The notes beneath the pieces were generated by a model that was not told the DNA's origin, searched no databases, and saw only the letters and a program-made list of their open reading frames with translations. Positions 8,174 to 16,332 of a DNA stretch of 64,000 nt are shown one piece after another. The position numbers and the translations under genes were made by a program. Positions within the stretch are counted from its first letter, which is position 1; every line of letters begins with the position of its first letter. This stretch comes from Streptomyces sp. BK239 (GTDB taxonomy: Bacteria; Actinomycetota; Actinomycetes; Streptomycetales; Streptomycetaceae), in contig NZ_SHKS01000004.1 in the NCBI RefSeq assembly GCF_004217285.1, forward strand, positions 186,001-250,000, read 5' to 3'.

Positions 8174-9400
8174 ATGGCCGAGTTCACCATGGAGCTCAAC
8201 GACGAACAGAAGGAGGTCCGCGACTGGCTGCACGGTTTCGCCGCCGACGTCATCCGCCCCGCGGCCGCCGAATGGGACGAGCGTGAGGAGACTCCCTGGC
8301 CGGTCATCCAGGAAGCCGCCAAGGTCGGCATCTACTCCCTCGACTTCTACGCCCAGCAGTACTTCGACCCCACCGGCCTCGGCATCCCCATGGCCATGGA
8401 GGAACTGTTCTGGGGCGACGCGGGCATCGCCCTGTCCATCGTCGGCACCGGCCTCGCCGCCGTGGGCGTCCTCGCCAACGGCACCGAGGAGCAGATCGGC
8501 ACCTGGATCCCCCAGATGTACGGCGACGCCAGTGACGTGAAGGTCGCCGCCTTCTGCTCCTCCGAGCCCGACGCCGGCTCGGACGTGGCCTCCATGCGCA
8601 CGCGTGCCGTGTACGACGAGGCCAAGGACGAGTGGGTGATCAACGGCACCAAGACCTGGGCGACCAACGGCGGCATCGCCAACGTCCACGTGGTCGTCGC
8701 CGTCGTCGACGCCGAGCTGGGCTCCAAGGGGCACGCCTCCTTCATCATCCCCCCGGGCGCGCCCGGACTGTCCCAGGGCCAGAAGTTCAAGAAGCACGGC
8801 ATCCGCGCCTCGCACACCGCCGAGGTCGTCCTGGAGAACGTGCGCGTCCCCGGCTCCTGCCTGCTCGGCGGCAAGGAGAAGCTGGACGAGCGGCTGGCGC
8901 GGGCCCGGGAGCGGGCCAAGGCGGGCGGCGAGCGGGTGAAGAACGCGGCGATGGCCACGTTCGAGGCCTCGCGTCCGGCGGTCGGCGCGATGGCCGTCGG
9001 CACCGCCCGAGCCGCGTACGAGGTCGCCCTCGACTACGCGAAGACGCGCGAGCAGTTCGGCCGCCCGATCATCGACAACCAGGGCGTAGCCTTCCAGCTG
9101 GCCGACATGGCGACCTCCGTCGACGCGGCGCGGCTGCTGGTGTGGCGGGCGTCCTGGATGGCGGTCAACGGCAAGCCGTTCAAGGCGGCCGAGGGCTCGA
9201 TGTCCAAGCTGTTCGCGAGCGAGACGGCGAAGAAGGTGACGGCGCAGGCCGTGCAGATCCTCGGCGGCAACGGCTACACCCGGGAGTACCCGGTGGAGCG
9301 GATGCACCGCGACTCGGCGATATACACCATCTTCGAGGGCACGAGCGAGATCCAGCGGCTCGTCATCGCCCGCACGCTGTCCGGCATGCCGATCCGGTAA
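8174..9400 (+). CDS. Acyl-CoA dehydrogenase
   Basis: A 408-residue flavoprotein that oxidises acyl-CoA thioesters to 2-enoyl-CoA in beta-oxidation or branched-chain catabolism, passing electrons to ETF. The N-terminal helical domain (about 8-120), middle beta-domain (CSSEPDAGSDVASM; WATNGG) and C-terminal domain (YAKTREQFGRPI; QILGGNGYTREYPVERM) are intact. The catalytic base is Glu388 in IFEGTSEIQR. A charged linker about residues 235-260 (ERLARARERAKAGGERVK) makes it slightly longer than the usual ~380 residues. GGAGGGG lies just before the ATG. It is divergent from the TetR gene and probably controlled by it. The chain-length substrate cannot be read from sequence. Confidence 0.93.
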   Translation: MAEFTMELNDEQKEVRDWLHGFAADVIRPAAAEWDEREETPWPVIQEAAKVGIYSLDFYAQQYFDPTGLGIPMAMEELFWGDAGIALSIVGTGLAAVGVLANGTEEQIGTWIPQMYGDASDVKVAAFCSSEPDAGSDVASMRTRAVYDEAKDEWVINGTKTWATNGGIANVHVVVAVVDAELGSKGHASFIIPPGAPGLSQGQKFKKHGIRASHTAEVVLENVRVPGSCLLGGKEKLDERLARARERAKAGGERVKNAAMATFEASRPAVGAMAVGTARAAYEVALDYAKTREQFGRPIIDNQGVAFQLADMATSVDAARLLVWRASWMAVNGKPFKAAEGSMSKLFASETAKKVTAQAVQILGGNGYTREYPVERMHRDSAIYTIFEGTSEIQRLVIARTLSGMPIR

Positions 9401-9449
9401 GGCGGCGGAAACTTCTGCGCGATTCGGTCTGCGGGCCGTCCGTGGCCGA

Positions 9450-9473
9450 TCGCGCAGTTCCCCGCGCCCCTCA
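9450..9473. repeat. Streptomyces-type dispersed intergenic motif
   Basis: The sequence GCGCAGTTCCCCGCGCCCCT (reverse GGGGCGCGGGGAACTGCGC) downstream of the dehydrogenase matches a short GC-rich motif that I recall being scattered at gene ends in many Streptomyces genomes. A partner GCGCGAT lies about 35 nt upstream, so it may also form a hairpin. Its function is not established. Confidence 0.4.
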
Positions 9474-9535
9474 GGTACGTCCAGTGCACCTGCTCGAGCG
9501 GCTCAGGGAACTGCGGGACAAGCCGCAGCGCGCCC

Positions 9536-9772
9536 TTACGGAGTGCTGCCGCTGCTGTGGGCGATGCACGCCACGTCGATGCGGTCCGCCAACTTGGCCA
9601 GTTCGATGGTCAGCGCGGCGACCGTGTCCTCGTCCAGCCCCTCCGTGCCCGCCTCGACGAGGTGCAGCCACCGTCCGCCCAACGTGCGGAGCAGCTTGCT
9701 CACGTCGGCCGCGGACACCTGCAAGGTCCCGCGGTCGTCGACGATCAGAGGCAGGGTCACTTCGCGGTTCAC
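9536..9772 (-). CDS. DUF6213-like small protein
   Basis: A 78-residue soluble protein starting VNREVTLPLIVDDRGTLQVSAADV and continuing with LRTLGGRWLHLVEAG and DTVAALTIELAKLADRIDVACI. It resembles a small Streptomyces family that I recall as DUF6213; its function is unknown. GTG at 9772 is the likely start because the conserved block begins there. The frame upstream runs back into the end of the aldehyde dehydrogenase gene. It follows that gene by 25 nt and is probably in the same operon. No signal peptide or membrane segment is seen. Confidence 0.7.
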   Translation of the reverse strand: MNREVTLPLIVDDRGTLQVSAADVSKLLRTLGGRWLHLVEAGTEGLDEDTVAALTIELAKLADRIDVACIAHSSGSTP

Positions 9773-9797
9773 ACCCGGGATCGTAGCCGCGCGAGCG

Positions 9798-11183
9798 TCA
9801 CGCACCGTGCCAAACCGTGGTGATGTTGCAGAACTCCCGGATTCCGTGCCCGGACAGCTCACGGCCGTATCCGGACCGCTTCACGCCGCCGAACGGGAAC
9901 GCCGGGTGGGACGCGGTCATGCCGTTGACGAACACCCCGCCCGCCTCCAGATCCCGGACGAACCGGTCGACCTCGGCCTCGTCGCGGGTCCAGACGTTGG
10001 AACTCAGGCCGAACGGCGAGTCGTTGGCGAGGAGCACCGCCTCGTCGAGGTCGCCGGCCCGGTACAGCGTGGCCACCGGCCCGAACGCCTCCTCGCGGTG
10101 GATGCGCATCTCACGGGTGACGCCGGCGAGGACGGTCGGCGGGTAGTACCAGCCGGGCCCCTGCGGCCGTTCGCCGCCGCACAGCGCCGTCGCGCCGCCG
10201 CGCCGCGCGTCGTCCACCAGCTCCTCCAGGTCGTCGCGCCCGCTCTCGCTCGCCAGCGGACCGACCTCGGTCTCCTCCTCCAGCGGGTCGCCGACCTTCA
10301 GCGCCCTCATCCCCTCGGCGAAGCGCTCGGCGAACCGGTCGTACACGTCCGTGTGGACGATGAAACGCTTGGCGGCGATGCACGACTGCCCGTTGTTCTG
10401 CACCCGCGCGGTGACGGCGACCTCGGCGGCCCGGTCCACGTCGGCGGACGGCATGACGACGAACGGGTCGCTGCCGCCCAGCTCCAGCACCGTCTTCTTG
10501 ACCATCTGCCCGGAGGTGGCCGCGACGGCGCGGCCCGCGGGCTCGCTGCCGGTGAGGGTGGCCGCCTTGACGCGGTCGTCGCGCAGGATGTCGTCGACCG
10601 CGCCCGAGCCGATCAGCAGGGTCTGGAAACAGCCCTCGGGGAAGCCGGCCCGGTGGAACAGGTCCTCCAGGTACAGCGCGGTCTGGGGGACGTTGGAGGC
10701 GTGCTTGAGCAGGCCCACGTTGCCCGCCATCAGCGCGGGCGCGGCGAAGCGGACCACCTGCCAGAGCGGGAAGTTCCACGGCATCACCGCGAGGACGGGC
10801 CCGAGCGGCCGGTAGCGCACCAGGGCGCGGGAGCCGCCGGAGTCCGTCACGTCCGGCTCGGCCGGCTCCTCGTCGGCGAGCAGGCCCTCGGCGCGCTCCG
10901 CGTACCAGCGCATCGCCTTGGCGCACTTCGCGGCCTCCGCGCGGGCCTGCTTGACCGGCTTGCCCATCTCGGTGGTCATCACCCGGGCGATCTCCGGCGC
11001 GTCCTCGTCGAGGAGGTCGGCGGCCCGGTTCAGCAGCCGGGCCCGCTCCGCGAACGCCGTCGTGCGGTACGTGCGGAAGGTGGCCTCGGCGAGCTGGAGC
11101 CGGCGTTCGAGCTCCTCCTCGCCCATGGCCTCGTACGTCTTGAGCGTCTCGCCGTTCGCCGGGTTCACCGTCGCGATGGGCAT
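9798..11183 (-). CDS. NAD(P)-dependent aldehyde dehydrogenase (succinate-semialdehyde dehydrogenase-like)
   Basis: A 461-residue aldehyde dehydrogenase that oxidises an aldehyde to the acid, most like the short SSADH branch (GabD2/Sad type, about 455-460 residues). Visible features are PWNFPLWQVVRFAAPALMAGN, the cofactor-fold TLTGSEPAGRAVA, the catalytic Glu in LELGGSDPFVV, the nucleophilic Cys in NNGQSCIAAKRF, and EEAFGPVATLYRA. The start MPIATVNPANG has an ideal AGGAGGT site. Succinate semialdehyde is the likely but unproven substrate. Upstream is the long hairpin that ends the ligase-Nudix operon, so this gene has its own promoter. Confidence 0.9.
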   Translation of the reverse strand: MPIATVNPANGETLKTYEAMGEEELERRLQLAEATFRTYRTTAFAERARLLNRAADLLDEDAPEIARVMTTEMGKPVKQARAEAAKCAKAMRWYAERAEGLLADEEPAEPDVTDSGGSRALVRYRPLGPVLAVMPWNFPLWQVVRFAAPALMAGNVGLLKHASNVPQTALYLEDLFHRAGFPEGCFQTLLIGSGAVDDILRDDRVKAATLTGSEPAGRAVAATSGQMVKKTVLELGGSDPFVVMPSADVDRAAEVAVTARVQNNGQSCIAAKRFIVHTDVYDRFAERFAEGMRALKVGDPLEEETEVGPLASESGRDDLEELVDDARRGGATALCGGERPQGPGWYYPPTVLAGVTREMRIHREEAFGPVATLYRAGDLDEAVLLANDSPFGLSSNVWTRDEAEVDRFVRDLEAGGVFVNGMTASHPAFPFGGVKRSGYGRELSGHGIREFCNITTVWHGA

Positions 11184-11259
11184 GACCGACCTCCTGGAAA
11201 GCTTTCCTGTGCTTCGACCTTCGCGCGCCGCGCCGAGGGCCGCAACGCGTACGCGTCTG

Positions 11260-11348
11260 CTGAGGGGTCCTCGCACTGCGCCCGTCCGGTCAGGCCGCGT
11301 GGTCCGGTGCCGTGCGACCCGGACGGGCACCGTGCGAGGGCCCCTCAG
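11260..11348 (-). terminator. Long two-tier hairpin after the ligase-Nudix operon
   Basis: Outer 17-bp arms (CTGAGGGGTCCTCGCAC with GTGCGAGGGCCCCTCAG) have one mismatch. An inner 9-bp perfect stem CCCGTCCGG/CCGGACGGG follows. The right arm overlaps the Nudix stop codon, so the fold starts in the last codons and would end transcription before the aldehyde dehydrogenase promoter. Confidence 0.65.
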
Positions 11349-11809
11349 GCCGAGTGCTCCGCCAGCCGGTCCAGAAACGCGGACTGCGCCGTGACGATCA
11401 CCTCACGCGCCCGTGCCAGACCGAGCCAGGCCACCCGGTCCAGCTCGGGGAACTCCACCGTCCGGCCCGACCGGGGCGGCCACTGCATGACGAACGTGCC
11501 CGGCACGACGGCCGCCGGGTCGAGGTCCGCCTCGACGGCCCACACCGTCACGATCTTGCCGCCTGTCTGCCGCACCCGGCCCAGCGGCACCGCCTCGCCG
11601 TCCGGCGGGGGCAGCCCCAGCTCCTCCCGGAACTCCCGCCGGGCGGCGTCCCACGCGGGTTCGTCCGGGTCGTACTCGCCCTTCGGGACGGTCCACGCGC
11701 CGGCGTCCTTCTTCGCGAAGTACGGGCCGCCCATATGCCCGAGCAACACCTCCAATCCGTCGTCGGTGTGTCGGAACAACAGCAGGCCGGCGCTGTGCCT
11801 CGCCGTCAC
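11345..11809 (-). CDS. Nudix hydrolase
   Basis: A 154-residue Nudix protein. The box is complete (G-x5-E-x7-REFREELGL within the segment beginning GEYDPDE, about residues 40-65), so metal-dependent hydrolysis of a nucleoside diphosphate-linked compound is expected. The N-terminus TARHSAGLLLFRH and the phrase WTVPKGEYD fit the MutT/diadenosine-polyphosphate-like type found beside ATP-dependent ligases. The GTG start overlaps the ligase stop by 4 nt (GTGA), showing tight coupling. A role in clearing AMP-linked by-products of the ligase reaction or sanitising nucleotides is inference. The stop lies in a strong hairpin. Confidence 0.88.
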   Translation of the reverse strand: MTARHSAGLLLFRHTDDGLEVLLGHMGGPYFAKKDAGAWTVPKGEYDPDEPAWDAARREFREELGLPPPDGEAVPLGRVRQTGGKIVTVWAVEADLDPAAVVPGTFVMQWPPRSGRTVEFPELDRVAWLGLARAREVIVTAQSAFLDRLAEHSA

Positions 11810-13344
11810 GGCCGCACCTCCGGGTGCGCGGCGAGGAGGGTCTCCACCGTGTCCGCCTCCTTCGGCCGCTTGTCCTCGCGGTAACGGATCACCCGGGCGA
11901 AGCGGAGGGTGACGCCGGCCGGATAGCGGGTGGAGCGCTGGAGGCCGTCGTAGGCGATCTCGACGACGAGTTCCGGGCGCACGGTCACCCCCCAGCGCTC
12001 CTCCCGCACGGCGAGGCTCCGCAGCCGGTCGGTCTGCCAGGTGAGCAGGGCGTCGGTCATGCCCTTGAAGGTCTTGCCGAGCATGGCGAAGCCGCCGTCG
12101 GCGGTGCGGGCGCCCAGGTGCAGGTTGGACAGCTTGCCGGTGCGGCGGCCGTGTCCCCACTCGGCGGCCAGCACCACCAGGTCGAGGGTGTGCACGGGTT
12201 TGACCTTCAGCCAGGACGCGCCGCGCCGGCCCGCGCTGTAGGGGGCGTCCAGGGACTTCACGACGACGCCCTCGTGGCCGCGCAGCAGTGTCTCCTTCAG
12301 GAACTCCTCGGCCGCCGGCAGATCCGGCGGTCCCGACACCAGCGTCCGGCGCACCCGCATCGGCTCGGGCGTCAGCCGGGCCAGCTCCGCGTGCCGTTCG
12401 GCGAACGGCAGGTCGAGCAGGTCCCGGCCGTCCACCGAGAGCGCGTCGAAGAAGACGGGGGAGACCGGGACGGCCGCCGCGGCCGTCGCCACGTCCACGC
12501 GTGAGCCGACCCGCCCGGCCGTCTCCTGGAAGGAGCGGGGCCGCCCCGACGCGTCGAGGGCGATCACCTCGCCGTCCAGGATGAACCGCGTGCCGCGCAA
12601 CTCCAGCGCCGCCGCACTCACTTCGGGCAGCCGGTCGGTGATGTCGTCGAGGGTGCGGGTGTGGATCCGCACGGCGTCGCCGTCCCGGTGGACCTGGACG
12701 CGGATGCCGTCGAGCTTCTCCTCCACCACGCACGCACCCAGTTTGCCGACCGCCTCGGCCACCGAGGTCGCGGAGTGCGCGAGCATCGGCTGGACCGGGC
12801 GGCCCACGGTGAGCCGGAAGCGCTCCAGGGCCGCCGGGCCGTCCGCCAGCAGCGCCTGGGCCACCGGCTGGAGCGCCCCCGCGAGCATCACCGCCCGCCG
12901 CACGTCCCCCGCCGCCGCGCCGGTCGCCCCGGCCAGCCCTTCCACCGCGACCGCGTCCAGCGCGCCCTGCCGGACCTCGCCGGTGAGCAGCCCGAGCAGG
13001 AAGCGCTGCTCCTCCCCGGTGGCCGCGCCCATCAACTTCTCGACCAGCCTCGCCCGTTCGGCCTGGGAGCCGGGACCTGACACCTTGCCCAGCTCGGTCA
13101 GCCGGGCGTCCACCTCGCGCACGGTCAGGGTGGCGTCGACGGCCGGGGCGACCGGGCGGCCCAGCACCTTCCAGCCCACGCCGAGGCGGCCCTGCGGGAG
13201 CCGTCCGGCGAGGTAGGGGATGACGATCGGAGCGTCCTCGGCCTCCGCCTCCCGGAAGAGCTCCGCGAGCAGGGCGATCTTGCGGGAGCGCGCCGAGGAC
13301 GCGGCGACCTCCCGTGACACGTCGGCGAGCCGGGACAGAAGCAT
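11806..13344 (-). CDS. ATP-dependent DNA ligase
   Basis: A 512-residue ATP-dependent DNA ligase of the archaeal/actinobacterial LigB type. An N-terminal DNA-binding domain (about 1-170) precedes the adenylation domain, with motif I EEKLDGIR (nucleophile Lys210), motif III FFDALSVDG, motif IV EGVVVKSLDAPY and motif V WLKVKPV. An OB-fold domain follows (about 410-512, ending with CTD motifs LRFARVIRYREDK). The start MLLSRLADVS is the family N-terminus. Streptomyces use NAD-dependent LigA for replication, so this is an accessory repair ligase. It is divergent from an XRE-cupin gene and is followed by the overlapping Nudix gene. Confidence 0.93.
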   Translation of the reverse strand: MLLSRLADVSREVAASSARSRKIALLAELFREAEAEDAPIVIPYLAGRLPQGRLGVGWKVLGRPVAPAVDATLTVREVDARLTELGKVSGPGSQAERARLVEKLMGAATGEEQRFLLGLLTGEVRQGALDAVAVEGLAGATGAAAGDVRRAVMLAGALQPVAQALLADGPAALERFRLTVGRPVQPMLAHSATSVAEAVGKLGACVVEEKLDGIRVQVHRDGDAVRIHTRTLDDITDRLPEVSAAALELRGTRFILDGEVIALDASGRPRSFQETAGRVGSRVDVATAAAAVPVSPVFFDALSVDGRDLLDLPFAERHAELARLTPEPMRVRRTLVSGPPDLPAAEEFLKETLLRGHEGVVVKSLDAPYSAGRRGASWLKVKPVHTLDLVVLAAEWGHGRRTGKLSNLHLGARTADGGFAMLGKTFKGMTDALLTWQTDRLRSLAVREERWGVTVRPELVVEIAYDGLQRSTRYPAGVTLRFARVIRYREDKRPKEADTVETLLAAHPEVRP

Positions 13345-13397
13345 GCAGCCATGGTGCAACGCCTCGCGGGGCATCGCACGTGTGCTGCGATGACCCC

Positions 13398-14048
13398 ATG
13401 GACGACGACCCGATGAACGACAGACCCCCGAACGACGCCCCCGCGAGCGACGCACCCGTGAGCGAGCGCGAGGTGGACCCTATGGAGGACGTGCTCGCGG
13501 AGGTCGGCCCGCGGCTGCGGCGGCTCCGCAAGGCGCGGGGCGCGACGCTGGCCGGGCTGTCGGAGGCGACCGGCATCTCGGTCAGCACGCTCTCCCGGCT
13601 GGAGTCGGGCCTGCGCAAGCCCAGCCTGGAACTGCTGCTGCCGATCGCGCGGGCCCACGAGGTGGCGCTCGACGAACTGGTCGGCGCGCCGGCGGTGCGC
13701 GATCCGCGGGTGCGGTCGCAGCCCGTCCGCCGGCACGGGCGCACGTACTGGCCGCTCACCCGTCAGCCCGGCGGCCTCCAGGCGTACAAGGTGCTGGTGC
13801 CGCAGGGGCACGACGAGCCGGACCCGCGCAGCCATGAGGGCTACGAGTGGTTGTACGTGCTGGCCGGACGGCTCAGGCTGGTCCTCGGCGACCACGACAT
13901 CGTGCTGGGGTCCGGGGAGGCCGTCGAGTTCGACACCCGGGTGCCGCACTGGTTCGGGTCGGCGGGGGAGGGGCCCGCGGAGTTCCTCAGCCTGTTCGGG
14001 CCGCAGGGGGAGCGGATGCACGTGCGGGCGCGGTCCCGGCGGGCGTGA
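13398..14048 (+). CDS. XRE family regulator with C-terminal cupin
   Basis: A regulator of about 216 residues. A poor-complexity acidic N-terminus (DDDPMNDRPPNDAPASDAP) leads to an XRE helix-turn-helix (about 33-90: LAGLSEATGISVSTLSRLESGLRKPS), then a cupin_2 sensor domain (about 115-210: SHEGYEWLYVLAGRLRLVLG and PHWFGSAGEGPAEFLSLFG). Such proteins sense small ligands through the cupin barrel. The ATG at 13482 (MEDVLAEVGPRL) has a better ribosome site (GAGGTGGA) and may be the true start, giving 188 residues; the longer form is given so as not to truncate. It is divergent from the ligase with only 53 nt between starts. Confidence 0.85.
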   Translation: MDDDPMNDRPPNDAPASDAPVSEREVDPMEDVLAEVGPRLRRLRKARGATLAGLSEATGISVSTLSRLESGLRKPSLELLLPIARAHEVALDELVGAPAVRDPRVRSQPVRRHGRTYWPLTRQPGGLQAYKVLVPQGHDEPDPRSHEGYEWLYVLAGRLRLVLGDHDIVLGSGEAVEFDTRVPHWFGSAGEGPAEFLSLFGPQGERMHVRARSRRA

Positions 14049-14073
14049 CGCGGAAGACGGTTCCCTGATCGGC

Positions 14074-14090
14074 AAGCGACCGCTTAGTAT
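14074..14090 (+). promoter_or_regulatory. Candidate operator/-10 before the quinone reductase operon
   Basis: AAGCG-AC-CGCTT is an inverted repeat with 5-bp arms, directly followed by TAGTAT, a plausible -10 element, about 70 bp before the ATG. Similar AAGCG/CGCTT palindromes recur upstream of acyl-CoA dehydrogenase and dehydrogenase/reductase operons in actinobacteria. The assignment is by position and symmetry only. Confidence 0.4.
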
Positions 14091-14158
14091 GCGAACGAGG
14101 CCGGTCGCCGACCAGCCGGTCACCCGAGTCGGACGACGCAGTCCCGTGGAGGCTCCGC

Positions 14159-15154
14159 ATGCAGGCATGGCAAGTGCACGAGAACGGCGAGCCGGGCAAG
14201 GTGATGCGCCTGGAGGAGGTGGCGCGGCCGACCCCCGGCGAGGGCCAGGTCCTGCTGAAGGTGCGCGCCGCCAACGTCAACTTCCCGGACGTGCTGATGG
14301 CGCGGGGCCACTACCAGGTGCGGCCCCCGCTGCCGTTCACCCCGGGTGTGGAGATCTGCGGCGAGACCGAGGACGGGCGGCGGGTCATCGCCAACCCGGC
14401 GCTGCCCCACGGCGGTTTCGCCGAGTACGCCCTCGCGGACGCCGCCGCCGTGCTGCCCGCCCCCGACGCGCTGGACGACGCCGAGGCCGCCGCCCTGCAC
14501 ATCGGCTACCAGACGGGCTGGTTCGGGCTGCACCGCCGGGCCCGCCTGGAGGCCGGCGAGACGCTGCTCGTCCACGCCGCCGCCGGAGGGGTCGGCAGCG
14601 CGGCCGTGCAGCTCGGCAAGGCCGCGGGCGCGAGGGTGATCGGCGTCGTCGGCGGCGCCGACAAGGCCGCCGTCGCCCGCGAGCTGGGCTGCGACACCGT
14701 CATCGACCGGCGCGCCGAGGACGTCGTCGCCGCCGTGAAGGAGGCCACCGACGGCCGGGGCGCCGACGTGATCTACGACCCCGTCGGCGGCGACGCCTAC
14801 ACCCAGTCGGCCAAGACCGTCGCCTTCGAGGGCCGGATCGTGGTCGTCGGCTTCGCGAGCGGCTCCATCCCGAGCCCGGCGCTCAACCACGCCCTGGTGA
14901 AGAACTACTCCATCCTCGGCCTGCACTGGGGCCTCTACAACACCAAGAACCCCGCACTCGTCCAGCACTGCCACGAGCAGCTCACCGAACTGGCCGCCCG
15001 GGGCGCGATCAAGCCGCTGGTGAGCGAGCGCGTGCCGCTGAGCGAGGCAGCCGCCGCCGTCCAGCGGGTCGGCGACGGCCACACCACCGGCCGCGTCGCC
15101 GTCGTGCCGGGACTGACGAGCCAGGAGCACGCGCAGAACGGAGCCTCCGCATGA
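14159..15154 (+). CDS. NADPH:quinone oxidoreductase family protein (MDR superfamily)
   Basis: A 331-residue zinc-independent medium-chain dehydrogenase/reductase. The GroES-like N-terminal domain (about 25-120) has VNFPDVLMARGHYQ; the Rossmann domain (about 125-290) has the NADPH loop HAAAGGVGSAAVQLG. No structural-zinc Cys cluster is seen, as expected for quinone reductases. It would reduce a quinone or enone with NADPH. The ATGA overlap with the next gene makes it the first gene of a three-gene operon with two acyl-CoA dehydrogenases. In that setting it may act on an enoyl-type intermediate rather than quinones. Confidence 0.9.
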   Translation: MQAWQVHENGEPGKVMRLEEVARPTPGEGQVLLKVRAANVNFPDVLMARGHYQVRPPLPFTPGVEICGETEDGRRVIANPALPHGGFAEYALADAAAVLPAPDALDDAEAAALHIGYQTGWFGLHRRARLEAGETLLVHAAAGGVGSAAVQLGKAAGARVIGVVGGADKAAVARELGCDTVIDRRAEDVVAAVKEATDGRGADVIYDPVGGDAYTQSAKTVAFEGRIVVVGFASGSIPSPALNHALVKNYSILGLHWGLYNTKNPALVQHCHEQLTELAARGAIKPLVSERVPLSEAAAAVQRVGDGHTTGRVAVVPGLTSQEHAQNGASA

Positions 15155-16332
15155 CCGACGCAGCAGAACTCCGCCGCCGCACCAAGGAGTTGCTGGAAGC
15201 GCACCCGCCGGCCACCACCGACCGCCTGGACTTCCTGCGGGCCCGCTTCGACGCCGGACTCGCCTGGGTGCACTACCCCGAGGGCCTCGGCGGCCTCGGC
15301 GCGCCCCGCGCCCTCCAGGCCGTCGTGGACGCCGAGTTGGAGGCCGCCGACGCCCCCGACAACGACCCCCGGCGCATCGGCATCGGCCTCGGCATGGCCG
15401 CGCCGACCATCCTGCGATACGGCACCGACGAGCAGAAGCGGCGCTTCCTGCGGCCCCTGTGGACGGGCGAGGAGGTCTGGTGCCAGCTCTTCAGCGAGCC
15501 CGGCGCCGGCTCCGACCTGGCCGCCCTCGGCACCCGCGCCGTCCGCGACGGCGAGGACTGGGTCGTCGACGGCCAGAAGGTGTGGACCTCCAGCGCCCAC
15601 ATCGCCCGCTGGGCCATCCTCATCGCCCGCACCGACCCCACCGTGCCCAAGCACGCCGGCATCACCTACTTCGTCTGCGACATGACCGACCCCGGGGTCG
15701 AGGTGCGCCCGCTGCGCCAGATCACCGGCGAGGCCGAGTTCAACGAGGTCTTCCTCACCGGAGTCCGCATCCCCGACTCCCGCCGTCTCGGCGAGACGGG
15801 CGACGGCTGGCGCGTCGCGCAGACCACGCTCAACAACGAACGCGTCGCGATCGGCGGCATGCGCCTGCCCCGCGAGGGCGGCATGATCGGCCCGGTCGCC
15901 AGGACCTGGCGTGAGCGGCCCGAGCTGCGCACCCACGACCTGCACCAGCGGCTGCTGAAACTGTGGGTGGACGCCGAGGTGGCCCGCCTCACCAGCGAAC
16001 GGCTGCGCCAGCAGCTCGCCTCGGGCCAGCCCGGCCCCGAGGGCGCCGGCATGAAGCTCGCCTTCGCCCGTCTCAACCAGGAGATCAGCGGCCTGGAGGT
16101 CGAACTCCTCGGTGAGGAAGGCCTGTTGTACGACGACTGGACCATGCGCCGGCCCGAGCTCGTCGACTTCACCGGACGTGAGGCCGGCTACCGCTATCTG
16201 CGCTCCAAGGGCAACAGCATCGAGGGCGGGACCAGCGAGGTCCTGCTGAACATCGTCGCCGAGCGCGTCCTGGGCCTGCCCGCCGAGCCGCGCACCGACA
16301 AGGACGTCGCCTGGAAGGACCTCGCCCGATGA
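15151..16332 (+). CDS. Acyl-CoA dehydrogenase subunit with catalytic Glu
   Basis: A 393-residue acyl-CoA dehydrogenase. The N-terminal domain contains HYPEGLGGLGAPRA, the middle domain CQLFSEPGAGSDLA and VDGQKVWTSSA, and the C-terminal domain ends with SIEGGTSEVLLNIVAERVLGLP. The Glu of EGGTSE (Glu358) is at the family catalytic position. It lacks the usual REQFG C-domain tetramer-contact block. The ATG overlaps the stop of the reductase gene, and its own stop overlaps the next dehydrogenase (ATGA both times). This pairing is typical of alpha2beta2 heteromeric dehydrogenases such as the FadE28-FadE29 type of mycobacterial sterol catabolism. The substrate may be a bulky or side-chain acyl-CoA, by inference. 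Confidence 0.9.
   Translation: MTDAAELRRRTKELLEAHPPATTDRLDFLRARFDAGLAWVHYPEGLGGLGAPRALQAVVDAELEAADAPDNDPRRIGIGLGMAAPTILRYGTDEQKRRFLRPLWTGEEVWCQLFSEPGAGSDLAALGTRAVRDGEDWVVDGQKVWTSSAHIARWAILIARTDPTVPKHAGITYFVCDMTDPGVEVRPLRQITGEAEFNEVFLTGVRIPDSRRLGETGDGWRVAQTTLNNERVAIGGMRLPREGGMIGPVARTWRERPELRTHDLHQRLLKLWVDAEVARLTSERLRQQLASGQPGPEGAGMKLAFARLNQEISGLEVELLGEEGLLYDDWTMRRPELVDFTGREAGYRYLRSKGNSIEGGTSEVLLNIVAERVLGLPAEPRTDKDVAWKDLAR

Noticed and set aside
9543..11912. Long plus-strand frame opposite the aldehyde dehydrogenase and Nudix genes
   Set aside because: Antisense shadow of well-supported genes with ribosome sites and catalytic motifs.
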